Origin: Odontocerum albicorne
Lineage: Eukaryota; Arthropoda; Insecta; Trichoptera; Odontoceridae
Assembly: GCA_949825065.1 (NCBI GenBank)
Contig: OX463859.1
Location: 10,627,606-10,691,605 of the forward strand
Length of the DNA stretch: 64,000 nucleotides
Direction: 5' to 3'
The notes beneath the pieces are model-generated. The model was not told the origin of the DNA and ran no database searches. It saw only the letters and a program-made list of their open reading frames with translations. Shown here piece after piece: positions 1-9,840 of this stretch. A program made the translations under genes and the position numbers. Numbering within the stretch: position 1 is the stretch's first letter; every line of letters starts with the position of its first letter.

Positions 1-59
1 ATCGCGCTGGGTGGAGATTTACTTCCCCATAACAGAGTTGGTGGTGGTAGGATCGAACT

Positions 60-866
60 GAACTGTATGCACACATATGTATAGTTATATTATTTATAAG
101 GTAGATATACCACTCTCCGTTAAAAAGTATACATTGATTTAGTATCAACATATAATGAAAATATCTCCAATAAAATGATTCGATTAGTTTGAGAGAAATT
201 GCAGAGAACCTGCATGATGTTTGTATTTGATGTATCAAATATAAAATGCAAGCGATATTTTTATGATAACTGTGAGGGGAGATTTTTAATAACGCCTCTG
301 TCTTGTGTACCTGCAATAACTAACAAATTGTGAAACTTTTTAAATGGTCCTTGAAACAATTTATATTGCTATAATTGTGAAAAAAGCAATATTTTTTATT
401 AAACCTATACTTTTGACTTGTGCATACTTAATAAAAAAAATAGTTTCGACCATGATTTACATTTATTCGTTTAGCACGTGCATTGTATAATATAAGAATA
501 ATAAATAGATGTATCGATTGTATCGGCATTTAGATCAAATTTATTAACATATCAAAGTAAAATTTAGTTATTTATTACCTTCAAATATAAAGATATTGTC
601 CATATCTATCTTAAACTCTTGTTACTTTTTTACATTGGCTATTAACAGCCAATATAAGTCATGTAACAAAAAAGCATTGGATATTAAAATTTGATATGTT
701 AATTAATAAATCTCTTATAAAATGAACAGATTCCTCTTCTGAAACGTTGTTTATAATATTTGGTACACCACGAGTTTGTAAAATTGCGTTGTCTAGTTTT
801 CTCATTAGACTTGTGAGCATTTTTTTTTTAGAAATATTTTTCAATGGAAAATTTTATATATCGCTG
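60..866. other. AT-rich intergenic tract
   Basis: No recognisable gene or repeat. Short open frames here are AT-rich, low in complexity and match no family I know. Confidence 0.5.
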
Positions 867-867
867 T

Positions 868-926
868 TTAGAGAGCAAACTCTCCTCTAGGGCGTTCTAA
901 CTCGGGACTCGAACACACTTTTTTTC
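868..926 (+). repeat. F2 repeat, fragment
   Basis: Matches the conserved core of the F2 family (better copies at 22262-22600 and 47281-47700): a segment reading 'gagagcaaactctcctctag', then a B-box-like stretch around 910. Only the core is left. Confidence 0.6.
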
Positions 927-1029
927 AACAAATCACGTCTGGCAGATCGATATAATAGCGCCTGAGTGAATTATGTTTACACTTTCCTTGTATACAGCAT
1001 AACCTTATAGGATAGAAGGGGCACACTTG

Positions 1030-1250
1030 AGTGTGAATATATAGAAGTGACGACGGACTTAAAGTCCTATATATCTAGAGTAGGAAAATGACTCCGTGCG
1101 TAGTAAATATACTTATAAAGTGGATTAAAGTCTGGAGTTCAAACAGCCCTTGTCCAGTTATTGGAATATTCATAGAAAATTCCGAATGCAGCAAAACTAT
1201 AATTTAACGCCACTGGATTGCAGTGGCGTTAAATTATAGTTTTGCTAATC
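1030..1250 (+). repeat. R7 repeat, partial copy
   Basis: Shares an ordered series of blocks with 27880-28080 (+) and 28375-28610 (-): 'gacgacggactt', 'aggaaaatgact', 'cttataaagt', 'gagttcaaacag', then a block ending 'gcaaaact'. The copy ends in a perfect hairpin (1190-1246). The function of the family is unknown. Confidence 0.6.
1190..1246. repeat. perfect 26-bp hairpin
   Basis: Arms 1190-1215 and 1221-1246 are exact reverse complements separated by five bases (gattg). One arm is the end of the R7 repeat copy, so the hairpin is an inverted duplication of the end of that repeat. Confidence 0.9.
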
Positions 1251-1485
1251 GGTCTGAAGATGACCCGATGTATTCAGTAAATACACTTGAATTAAGGTAA
1301 TGGTTTGTTATATACTCGGCATGTGAATCTTATTAGGGTTCCGAATCTTAATAATGATTTTCGTCAATCGCAGAACCAAAATGGGGCATACAATTTTAAT
1401 ATACCATGTAATTTTTGACTGTTTAAATCTTAATACATAACAATTTTATAAGTATTTTTACCAAATATAAAATTAACGAAATTAT

Positions 1486-1902
1486 ATGCCATGTATTCAA
1501 TAAGATAGGAGTACACTTTGATGCCATGTGTTCAATAAGATAGGAGTACACTTTGATGCCATGTGTTTAATAAGATAGGAGTACACTTTGATGCCATGTG
1601 TTCAATAAGATAGGAGTACACTTTGATGCCGTGTGTTCAATAAGATAGGAGTACACTTTGATGTCATTTGTTCAATAAGATAGAAGTACACTTTGATGCC
1701 ATGTGTTCAATAAGATAGGAGTACACTTTGATGCCATGTGTTAAATAAGATAGGAGTACACTTTGATGCCATGTGTTCAATAAGATAGGAGTACACTTTG
1801 ATGCCATGTGTTCAATAAGATAGGAGTACACTTTGATGCCATGTGTTCAATAAGATAGGAGTACACTTTGATGCCGTGTGTTCAGTAAGATAGTACACTT
1901 TG
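1486..1902. repeat. 35-bp minisatellite, 12 copies
   Basis: Head-to-tail units begin at 1486 and then every 35 bp up to 1871; the last unit is 32 bp because three bases are missing. Units start 'atgccatgtgttcaataag'. Most differ by zero to three substitutions, so the array is recent or homogenised. There are no spacers, so it is not a CRISPR array. Confidence 0.95.
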
Positions 1903-1949
1903 ATGATTGTGGCACGTGGAACAAATAAATGAACAAATACTAACATAAC

Positions 1950-2205
1950 AAATATTTTGAGTTAAAGGAAGACTAACACGTGAAAGAAAACGAATATACA
2001 ATGCAAATGTGAGTGAAAGACATTGTAGAGGAATACCAAGGAAAGTATGATTGGATCAAGTGAATTATATTTTGAAATAATGATATGTAAACAATAAGAA
2101 ATGTTAAAGAAGCTCTATGAAAAAGTGAATAGATATGAAAGAGGCGAAATACTCGTATGCATGTCGAGATAAAAAAAAGTCCCCTGCAGGGAAACGGCGT
2201 GTTGA
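1950..2205 (+). pseudogene. LINE-A C-terminal remnant
   Basis: Degenerate 3' end of the LINE-A family. It reads (with stops and frame changes) as the 'GRGRPRKVWLDQVNDILKE' tail followed by the conserved 'CMRRCMN' and 'YPDRE' blocks seen in cleaner copies such as 53885-54235. In the family this is the C-terminal domain of the endonuclease/reverse transcriptase polyprotein, downstream of the RT palm. No frame is open here; it is a dead 5'-truncated insertion. The neighbouring minisatellite ends about 50 bp upstream. Confidence 0.65.
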
Positions 2206-2277
2206 TATTCGTGATGATTTTGCCATGAAATGAGCTCGTATAATAGTAATGTATCACAGTTACGTGGTAAAGTTTTG

Positions 2278-2404
2278 ACTTGCCAGATTTATTACCATAT
2301 TGCAATCTCTTCTAGCTATCCAGAAAATTATTAAATATGTCTGATTGGAAACCTTTTTAAAAATCTTAGTACCAATGGGAAATGAACCCGTAACCCTCGT
2401 ATTG
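2278..2404 (-). mobile_element. SINE-1, tail and body
   Basis: Reverse-strand SINE-1 copy. It has the 'gccagatttattaccatat' tail, the A/T-rich linker and the B-box region ('aatgaacccgtaaccctcg'). It lies head to head with the SINE at 2413-2531. Confidence 0.75.
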
Positions 2405-2412
2405 GATTGAAT

Positions 2413-2531
2413 GACCTCCATGGCCGTATTGGCAAGACGCTTGTCTCCCAGCCTGATATTTGCGGGTTCGATTCCCGTTGGATCTCAATTTTTTTTAAAT
2501 GGTATTCGAATCTGGTTTTCACTTTAGGTCT
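2413..2531 (+). mobile_element. SINE-1, head half
   Basis: tRNA-derived head with A box (tggccgtattggcaagacg) and B box (gcgggttcgattcccgttgg), then the linker 'ctggttttcactttagg'. The 3' tail is missing: the sequence passes directly into a reverse-strand LINE-A fragment. Confidence 0.85.
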
Positions 2532-2535
2532 TCTT

Positions 2536-2648
2536 TTCTTCATCCATTCGTTCAACGTGCCCTAAAAATCTCAGTGCTCTTCTTCATCTTACTCAACACA
2601 TCAGCCTTAAGTTTACATTCATCCCTAATCACTTTATTCTATATTCTG
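2536..2648 (-). pseudogene. LINE-A fragment, 'RWFGHVERM' region
   Basis: The reverse complement matches the LINE-A segment covering 'YDRIRNEVIRDECELKADV' and the start of the 'GHVERMNE' block. It is short and frame-broken, fused to a plus-strand SINE on its left and a SINE tail on its right. Confidence 0.65.
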
Positions 2649-2660
2649 TCGTGCGAACTC

Positions 2661-2811
2661 CGTGTTTTTTAGATTTTTTCAAAAGGATTCTCGTCTGATT
2701 TTCACTTAAGGCCTCTTTAACATTTTTCTGGTTAGTTGGAAGATATTGCCACATAGCAATACGCCAGCTAAGTTGTACTGTATACCTACAATAAAAGAAT
2801 AATACAGTACA
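2661..2811 (+). mobile_element. SINE-1 tail half
   Basis: SINE-1 from the linker ('ctgattttcacttaaggcc') to the LINE-C-like 3' tail ('ctggttagttggaagatatt'), ending in A-rich repeats. It forms an inverted pair with the copy at 2804-2910. Confidence 0.8.
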
Positions 2812-2910
2812 ATCTGGGGTGTTTATTACCATATGGTATTCTCTTCCAACCAACCAGAAACATGATTTACGAGGCCTGAAGGGAAAACCAGACTTAATTT
2901 TTTTTAAATA
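2804..2910 (-). mobile_element. SINE-1 tail half, inverted
   Basis: Reverse-strand tail and linker of SINE-1 ('cttccaaccaaccagaaaca', then 'aaaccagact'). It lies tail to tail with the previous copy and shares its 'acagtacaa' end. Confidence 0.8.
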
Positions 2911-2914
2911 CAAT

Positions 2915-3500
2915 ACAATTGATAGATAGGCGTTTTATTAATTTAACCATAAATGTAGAAGTTTCAAGTACGCCTTTAAATCCCCTCCGTATAAGCCCAT
3001 ATAATCAATTTTAATGTTGTAACCACTGGGAATAGAATCAGCATATGCGTTCGATTACCACTGGGCTACAAAGGTTATTTCAAAAGTAATGTTTTTCTTC
3101 AACGCTTATTTTTTTTGTATTTGACTGTTTCTTTCTAAAATCCTCCCATAAACATTAACTTCTTGAAAAGAACAATAACAAAAGAAATATAAACGTCAAA
3201 AAATAAAAAGTATCGTTACTAGAGAAACGTTTCGCCATAAAAATAATCACATTTAAGTAATTGACTGGTCGTATAAAGAGCGGTATACGGTGGAGAATGA
3301 TTTGATATGGAAGCACTAAGAACTGTACTTACGAGTATATGTTGGAACGGAGTATACTTGACAGTAATGAACAGGGTCGGAACAGAGATCTGGTGCCCCG
3401 GGCTGTTTAGACCGAATACATCTTCATTTGCGTAAGCCACCTCTGGTCAGGGGACAGGGGCGGCACAACAATTTAAAATTATATTTCACACATATATACA
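2915..3500. other. unassigned tract
   Basis: No family recognised. It contains an open frame of 73 codons on the minus strand (3219-3440) without similarity that I can name; I regard it as chance. Confidence 0.4.
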
Positions 3501-3505
3501 TGCTC

Positions 3506-3864
3506 ATTAATCCTACGAAGTTTCAAGGGATCCCTATTGGCAGTCCTCAACTTATCATTAAACTCAACTCTTATTTACTCCCTCCAATATTACTCGATGG
3601 CTCTATCGTAATATTAAATAAAACAGTTAAAAACCTAAGAGTGCTAATAAATAACACTCTCTCATGTCGAGAATTAATAAATGAAGAAAAACCTAAGGAT
3701 TCATTCATTCCCTTCAAGTGTTGCAAAGATTCCTGCCTACTAAAACCAAAATTTTACTCGTGAAATCTCTGCCCTTTTTTGGACTATGCGGACGTCTGTT
3801 ATTTGGATATTACAAAGGAACAGCTGGACAAATTTTTCAGGTTAAAAATACGATCACACCCTTT
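3506..3864 (+). pseudogene. LINE-C reverse transcriptase remnant
   Basis: Two frames of a Jockey-like LINE, broken by a shift near 3763. The first (about 3506-3760) has 'KTVKNLRVLINNTLSC' and 'FKCCKDSCLLKPKF'; the second (3779-3864) has 'DYADVCYLDITKEQLDK'. The same order is seen in the longer copy at 42945-43960, where 'LDYAGVCYLDVTEEQLDKL' aligns. In the family these blocks lie just C-terminal to the RT palm, in the thumb region. The copy lacks the palm and the 3' end, carries frame damage and cannot be functional. Confidence 0.8.
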
Positions 3865-4099
3865 CGTATCAGGAGTTGAAGGGAATTTTTGTTTTGTTTG
3901 TTTGCCTTATGTATTTAAATTATTTCTGGGCTTTTATTGTGTAATATATAATATATTAGATATTGTAACACTTTTGTGTGTATCGGGTGTGAAAACGAGT
4001 GTAATGTGTTATTAGGTGTTAAGTGAACTCAAACAAATTAACCATAAACAACACATATAATTATGTGATTTATATATTGTATATATTCTATAGTTCTTG

Positions 4100-4190
4100 A
4101 CAACTCATCTGATGATGACACAGCGAGTGTTGAAATGCATTATGATTTGTAATAAATAAAGTGGTATAAAAAAAAGTAACTGTGTTTTGA
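4100..4190 (+). other. hammerhead-like motif
   Basis: CTGATGA (4109-4115), then a possible stem acac/gtgt around a 5-base loop, then GAAA (4132-4135), followed by 'aataaataaagtgg'. The order core box, stem, GAAA resembles the hammerhead core carried by Penelope-like elements. The first stem II pair is not a standard G-C, so activity is uncertain. Confidence 0.3.
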
Positions 4191-4276
4191 CTTTATATTA
4201 ATTATGGACCTCCACAGAGTGACGCCAGAGTTATTGAAACCACTATTAAAATAACATTGATAACAATAGTAAAATA

Positions 4277-4503
4277 CTTCATTGTAATTTATTTTTATCA
4301 AACACTGTTTATTCCACTTTTTGTAACTATATAAACCTGCCGGTTTCAATGCTTTAACCTTATCATCATCAAGTCTTGTTTATGTCCCCTGATGATGAGG
4401 GGAATTCCTTGAAACCGGTAGGGTTATACCGTTACAAAAAGTGGAATAAACAGTGTTTGATGAAAAACAAATTGAAATGTCTTTAAACCTTCACAATGTT
4501 GAT
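4277..4503. repeat. PAL palindromic element, copy 1
   Basis: The left arm (4277-4382) and right arm (4383-4500) are imperfect reverse complements. The arms carry 'aaacactgtttattccac' and 'gaaaccggtagggttatacc'. CTGATGA (4389-4395) and GAAAC (4411-4415) lie in the right arm. The tail continues after the LINE insertion, at 4790-4815. Confidence 0.85.
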
Positions 4504-4800
4504 GCCTTAACTATCATCATCATCATCAATGGCACTACAGCCCATTGTGGGCCCCGGCCTCCTCCAGCAGTCGTTGCCATTCCCCCCTATCCTGGGATGC
4601 ACTCCTCCAGCCCCTGATGCCAATCACGTTTGCATCATTCCGCACCTCATCCATCCACCTAAGCTTTGGTCTGCCTACGCTACGTCTTCCTTGGGTCTTG
4701 GAAAAGAGTACTTTGTTAGGCATTTCCTCTTCTCCCATTCTTGCTACATGCCCCGCCCAACGTAGCCTCCCAATTTTGATGTATTTTGAGCCTTAACTAT
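4504..4800 (-). mobile_element. LINE-D-like 3' end with 11-bp target duplication
   Basis: An insert (4515-4789) flanked by the 11-bp direct repeat gccttaactat (4504-4514 and 4790-4800). The repeat is part of the PAL tail that it splits. On the minus strand it encodes the end of an RTE-like LINE protein: 'EEEMPNKVLFSKTQGRR', 'GRPKLRWMDEV', 'SQDRGEWQRLLEEA', then a stop followed within a few bases by an ATG-repeat tail. A very short 3' UTR with a microsatellite tail fits RTE-type elements. It is severely 5'-truncated, but the reading frame is intact, which suggests a relatively recent insertion. Confidence 0.9.
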
Positions 4801-4815
4801 AAATAATATAAAATA

Positions 4816-6120
4816 TTTCAATTTGTGACATATGTACGTAAAATGTTTCATATTTATTTTCCAATTACATTTTGTAAAAAAATAACTGATACACCACTGC
4901 AGCAATAAAAAATAAATAATAGCATGTTGACCAATATACCTGCGCGCCACAAACAGCTATTACTTAAATGAAACAGAGCTCATTTGTCAGGCGATAATGG
5001 CCCCCGCTGGCTGCCCCTTCTCGGCTATCAAAATAACCTATAAAAATATACGGCCCTAAGGGCGATATTAGTTTACAGCTACTTACGATTTATTTGAGGA
5101 CTAGATCAAATTATATTAATTTTGGATCGTTGAGGAAAGAAATTTATAGGATGTGTTATTTTATATTTGTTTTTTTTTTAAACATTAATGACAACAATCT
5201 TTGCCTAATTAAATTTTTATTTTTTTTAAATTAGGATTTTTTTTAAATCGTTAATAATAAAATAAAGCAACACATACACATCTTGTCAGACAGAAAAAAT
5301 ATTTTTGACCACACACCATTGTTTAAGAGTGTCAGCTCGTATAGTTCGGAACTAACTCAGCTTGTCATGTTACACGTTCCTTGTAGGCCCACTCGGCGAA
5401 ATGTTTTGTTCCATAAGAAATGGTTAAAACTAATATCAATTGCACAACAATTCGATGGCTGTCAAACAATTCACTTTAGAAAAAATATAATATTTCGATC
5501 AGAAATCATCTTAACAAGTGAAAATATATTAATAATCTGGCAGTATCGTCACTAATTATAAAATATAGTATAATCATATGTCAAATTGGTAAAATCATCT
5601 CAAAACGAATAATACCGTTCTTGGCATTTTAATATTCATAAACATGATAGTTTCCATCGTCTTCGTTAAGAATCGAACTCAAATTTATAAACATTTCAAG
5701 TCATTTTCGGTCTAGCCTAAAAAAGACCAAACTTTTACCTAGGCGGGCTATATTCTGCGGAATAATATTACAGTTAAATGAAACGTTAGATTTATTTATT
5801 AATTATAAATCAACAATTACACTTCCAGTTATAATTTCCAGCTTTTTCCATTGCTGGTCTTGTGACGTGAATGATCTACCTCTTAGTTTTAGATACGGGT
5901 GGCGTATGCAGCTTTAAGAAGCACTTAAAGACAAAAAAAATTTGGAGATCATATCAAAATCTATGATACTACGAGTATATAAATACTACACTATACCTAA
6001 AGCGAAATGTGTTACTATCGTCTTTCATTGGTAAGTTTTTGAGGTATTTTTTACCAAATATGTATTTTGAACATACACATATGCGTGGAATCATATATAG
6101 TAATCTACTACCCGCAGTCA
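4816..6120. other. unassigned AT-rich tract
   Basis: Apart from a small G+C-rich patch at about 4975-5070, I see nothing identifiable. The 90-codon frame at 5283-5555 has no recognised similarity. Confidence 0.4.
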
Positions 6121-6126
6121 TAACCA

Positions 6127-6716
6127 TTGAACTGGTTGAACGTTACAAATAGACGCCAAATTCACGTACTGTCTCTATTGTTTAATATCCTTCACTGTCC
6201 CGTCGCCCCCACTTATTTCTTTCGTCTTTCCAATCATGGATTAGCGCTACGCTCAAACAGAGATTGTCTATTGGTATTTCCAATTCACCGCTCCTCTTTT
6301 TTTACGCCGTCCTTTACTGTCCATGCAGTGAGACTCTGGAATCAGTTACAAACCAATACACGACTCGCTCCGTCCTCGGCAAGCTTTAAGAAGCGGCTGA
6401 AAAAACTCTTAATTTCAAGTCAGTGAAATGACGTGTTTCATTCCTGAGTTTTCCTTTCCTCTCCACCATCCCTTCCTTTCCTTTTGATTGATGATATCTC
6501 ACTTTATATGATAAATAATATTCGGGTGATTGTCCGTATTTGTGGGGTTCGTGGGTATATGCTCACATTGCTCGCGTATGTGTTTATTATGGATAATCAT
6601 TTGAATGATTTATGCGACCACATAACTTGCTTCATTTACTTTTGTCTGGTTGGTTGGAAGAGATTGTCGCCTGGAAATAAGCTCGCCAGATTGTATTTGC
6701 AATAAAAGTGTTAAAT
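6127..6716 (+). mobile_element. LINE-C 3' end with 3' UTR
   Basis: An open frame (6127-6426) gives the C-terminus of a Jockey-like LINE: 'RRQIHVLSLLFNIL', 'GLALRSNRDCLL', 'SFTVHAVRLWNQL', 'SASFKKRLKKLL', then a stop. These motifs are characteristic of the end of the Jockey/CR1 group reverse transcriptase protein. The 3' UTR runs to about 6716 and ends 'ctggttggttggaagagatt', 'aataagctcgccagattgt' and 'caataaaagtg'. That end matches the tail of SINE-1. A second copy of the same 3' UTR lies at 42945-43250 on the other strand and a third at 7575-7852. The element is 5'-truncated, so only about the last 95 codons remain. Confidence 0.85.
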
Positions 6717-6761
6717 ATGTTAAATAAAAAAGAAATAAACCTTCCTCTCCTTACACTCAAA

Positions 6762-6765
<4 letters not shown>

Positions 6766-6851
<86 letters not shown>
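6766..6851. repeat. (AT)n microsatellite
   Basis: About 43 uninterrupted AT dinucleotides. Confidence 0.98.
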
Positions 6852-6855
<4 letters not shown>

Positions 6856-6975
6856 TTTTGTAAATATTTTTAATCTCTCAAAAATAGTTGGTTCGAATCC
6901 CGAGTTACAGCGCCCTTGAAGAGAGTTTGTTCTCCAAATGGCGATGTATAAATTACACTTTTTATTATTATTATT
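6856..6975 (-). repeat. F2 repeat, core and end
   Basis: Reverse-strand F2: 'aaatatttttaatctctcaa', then 'ggttcgaatcccgagttaca', 'gagagtttgttctcc' and a terminal (TTA)n. The trinucleotide run marks one end of the family. Confidence 0.75.
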
Positions 6976-7574
6976 AATTTTCTATTAGTCATCAGCATAT
7001 ATCAATTCGTATACAGTCCTTTTCGACATTTGTGTGCAACTCTATTTCTAAAATATTCACTATCTTTTATCTAACTTCTGCAATCTTCCCTTTACCATTA
7101 CCCGTCTAATCTCTTAAACGATCGATACACGTGTTTTGTGACGGATATAATATCTTGTCGTTAGACCGTCTGCACCACTTGGGGATCTTTTCCACCTTTC
7201 ATACCGAAAAAAAATTCCGACACAAAAAAAATGTTAAAAATAGTGTCGCTAAATATTTTGAAAAAATATGTCCTTTGTCTGACGAAATCGTCGCCTCATC
7301 TTTATTTTTTATAGTTTTGGATGCATTTTATGTTATTTTAAATTATAAAGTAACCATGATTTCAAAAATATTTTCGGTGACTATTTCATTTTTACTTGTG
7401 ATAAGTTTTATTTATTAGTTATGGTTTCTGTGACCTAGTTGCTGAGACACTTGTTTCAGGTTCGATTGTCGAAAATACCCGGAAAAAAGCAGACGCATTC
7501 AACTTATTACACATATCAAATACAATAAAAAGTCTAGACACCAGTTTCTTCTGGTATGATTTAGTATTTGACAC
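6976..7574. other. unassigned tract
   Basis: No family recognised. An open frame at 7131-7418 (95 codons) is AT-rich and hydrophobic at its end; no similarity that I can name. Confidence 0.35.
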
Positions 7575-7852
7575 TTCACTGTAAGAACAATCTGGTGGAC
7601 TTATTGCCAAGCTGAAATCTCTTCCAACCAACCAGACAAGAGTAAATAAAGGAAGTTACATGGTCACAAAAAATATTCATCTTTATGAAATTCATGAACA
7701 TACATATACTCGTATAAACAATAAAAATAAAAGTGAAACATCATCATCAAGGTAATCAAAGGTAAAAAAGGGATGAAACATCATAATCAAAGGTAAAAAA
7801 GGGATGGTGGAGAGGAATTATAAGCCAGGAATGAAATACATTATATTAATGA
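7575..7852 (-). mobile_element. LINE-C 3' UTR, solo
   Basis: The reverse complement matches the 3' UTR of LINE-C from the post-stop 'ccaccatccc' region to the tail ('cttccaaccaaccagacaag' here). No coding sequence is left. It abuts the half PAL element at 7853. Confidence 0.75.
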
Positions 7853-7975
7853 ATGCCTTGAAACCGGTAGGGCTTTACCGTTACAAAAAGTGGAATAAAT
7901 AGTGTTTGATAAAAACAAATCACAGTGTCTTTAAACCTCCACAATGTTAATACCTTAACTATAAACAATATATAA
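7853..7975 (+). repeat. PAL element, right half
   Basis: Only the right arm: 'gaaaccggtagggctttacc', 'aagtggaataaatagtgttt', 'cctccacaatgttaatacc' and the tail 'ttaactataaa'. The left arm and the CTGATGA box are missing. Confidence 0.8.
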
Positions 7976-8008
7976 ATAACTTTGTTTTTCTCCTAATTAC
8001 ATTAATCC

Positions 8009-8132
8009 CTACTACGCGTGTTTCCACCTTCTACCCCGATGCACTCTTCAAGCTGAATGTTGCTCTCTTCAGGTGGAACATTATTCCGTCTGAAGAAAGC
8101 TTCGGAACAGAAGGTAGAAACACGTGTAGTAG
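8009..8132. other. inverted repeat with hammerhead-like motifs
   Basis: The 24-bp arms at 8009-8032 and 8109-8132 match with two differences. The right half carries CTGAAGA (8090-8096), a possible stem and GAAAC (8117-8121); the left half carries the same order on the other strand. This is a different sequence family from PAL but has the same architecture. Confidence 0.5.
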
Positions 8133-8339
8133 AAATTTATATTTTTAGTGGACTGACAAAGAAAATTATTGTTCAATATATTAATTTGGAGTTCCACAAA
8201 GTCAAAACGAAATCGAACCTGTGATAAAATATCACTTCGTTCAGAAACGTGACGCAATGGTGATGATGTTGAATAATAAAAACAAAATATGAAAAAAAAA
8301 TAACTCATGGTCACAACATCTTAAATATTTTACGACCAA

Positions 8340-8460
8340 AGGATGGTCTGGTCAACAAGGGTGACGTCGTTTTCGGCGTCTTTCATGCCCCATGAATAAT
8401 GGGCTCGCGGCGTTATGGGGCTGCACCCATACACTGGGCATGTCCCTGCCGCGCCGAGAG
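8340..8460. other. G+C-rich patch
   Basis: Clearly richer in G+C than its surroundings ('ggctcgcggcgttatgggg'). No open frame or family recognised; possibly a fragment of coding or transposon sequence. Confidence 0.3.
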
Positions 8461-8574
8461 GAATCATATTTCATTAATTGATTTTACCAGACAGATGATA
8501 TTAAATGTTAAGTGTTTTATTCAATTATTTAGATTATAACTCAATATTTCTTATTCAGTATAAACGAGTGTTCA

Positions 8575-8815
8575 AGTAAGAAGTGCAAGGTGTACGTGGA
8601 TGAGATAAACCGACGGAAAAGAGGCTGTATTAAATGGACCAGATTTCGAAAGAAGGTAAATTGAAAAATATGAATAAAAGTAGACTGCATGACGAAATAT
8701 ATGAAAGTGAAGGAGGCGAAAGTTGTGTGCTTGGATAGAAAAGTTTGGAGATCAGTTCACTCTGCCTACCCTACAAGGGAGACAGCGTGAATATACGTTT
8801 GTATTCCCTTCTCTT
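8575..8815 (+). pseudogene. LINE-A C-terminal remnant, degenerate
   Basis: Decayed 'ILKEGN', 'EEAK.VCLDRKVW' and 'SAYPTRE' blocks of the LINE-A tail in shifting frames. One of the oldest-looking copies. Confidence 0.55.
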
Positions 8816-9416
8816 ATTGAAGACACCCGTGACCTAGTAGGTTAGACGTGTATGAATATGATATATGTGACGTGAGAGTTCTTATTGACGAAAAAGATGC
8901 AGAACAGAGGGATTGAACACACAGGTAGCATGCCCAGACCTCACGTGAATAGATTTTTTATATCATAGAGATTCATCAAATCTAAAATTCATGACATAAA
9001 ACCGGTAACTGTTAATGAATTGAGAGTACTGTTCGAAGGTAATGCGCCCAAATACCAAAACAAATTATTCATGATATTTACAATTCCATATTATCAGCAG
9101 TGTTTGAACCAGAACGGTTATTAATTTGAGCACTTGCGATAACTAAAAAAAAAATTTCGTCTTCTTTAGTTTAGTGTTGATCTTAGATAAACCTTAATAA
9201 ATACTGAATTAAAAATAATTCTGTTTTAAGATATTAATTGATTTATAGCCATAGTCACTGAGAAAAAAAAACAAAATGTGATGTAGTTATTTTTTTTAAA
9301 TGTGTGGAAAAAAATATTGATACATGTACATATACATGCCGTGTCCCTTGCAACGTAGACAGAAAAAAAGGATCTCCAAACCATTTATATTGATCCAAAT
9401 CAAAATCCGTTTTAAC

Positions 9417-9627
9417 GACATCCTCCGTGGAATAATTGGTAAGACGTAAATCTTCCAATCCGAGGGTTGTGGATTCAATTCCTCGTGGAAGTCATATTAA
9501 AAAAGGGGTCCAGTCTGGTTTTCACTAAAGGCTTGTTTAAACAACTTTCTGGTAGAGTGGAAAAGATTCTCACATGACAATAAATCTGCCAGACTGTACT
9601 GTAATAGTTAAATTGTAATACAGTTAT
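9417..9627 (+). mobile_element. SINE-1, full length
   Basis: Full-length but diverged copy: head 'ctccgtggaataattggtaa', B box 'gtggattcaattcctcg', linker 'ccagtctggttttcacta', shortened 'ctttctggtagagtgg' tail and terminal 'aattgtaatacag'. Confidence 0.8.
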
Positions 9628-9840
9628 AAACTGAAAAAAGGTTTTTATTGAAAAACTACTTTCTCAAATACGTAAAGGAAAATGCCAAACCATGTGCGAA
9701 TCGGACGATATAAAAATAGTTAGAGAACGAATTATGGGCAAACCTATTCATAAAGTTTTGATTTACTTGAATATCTAAAAACCATAGATAACTCATGTAT
9801 ATTTAAAACTTTCGAGCTCGATAGTTGGTACAAATCAAGA

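Noticed and set aside
1486..1902. CRISPR-like array
   Set aside because: Units follow each other directly without spacers and the DNA is eukaryotic.
6766..6851. (AT)n run as a functional element
   Set aside because: A plain microsatellite; nothing around it suggests an origin or regulatory role.
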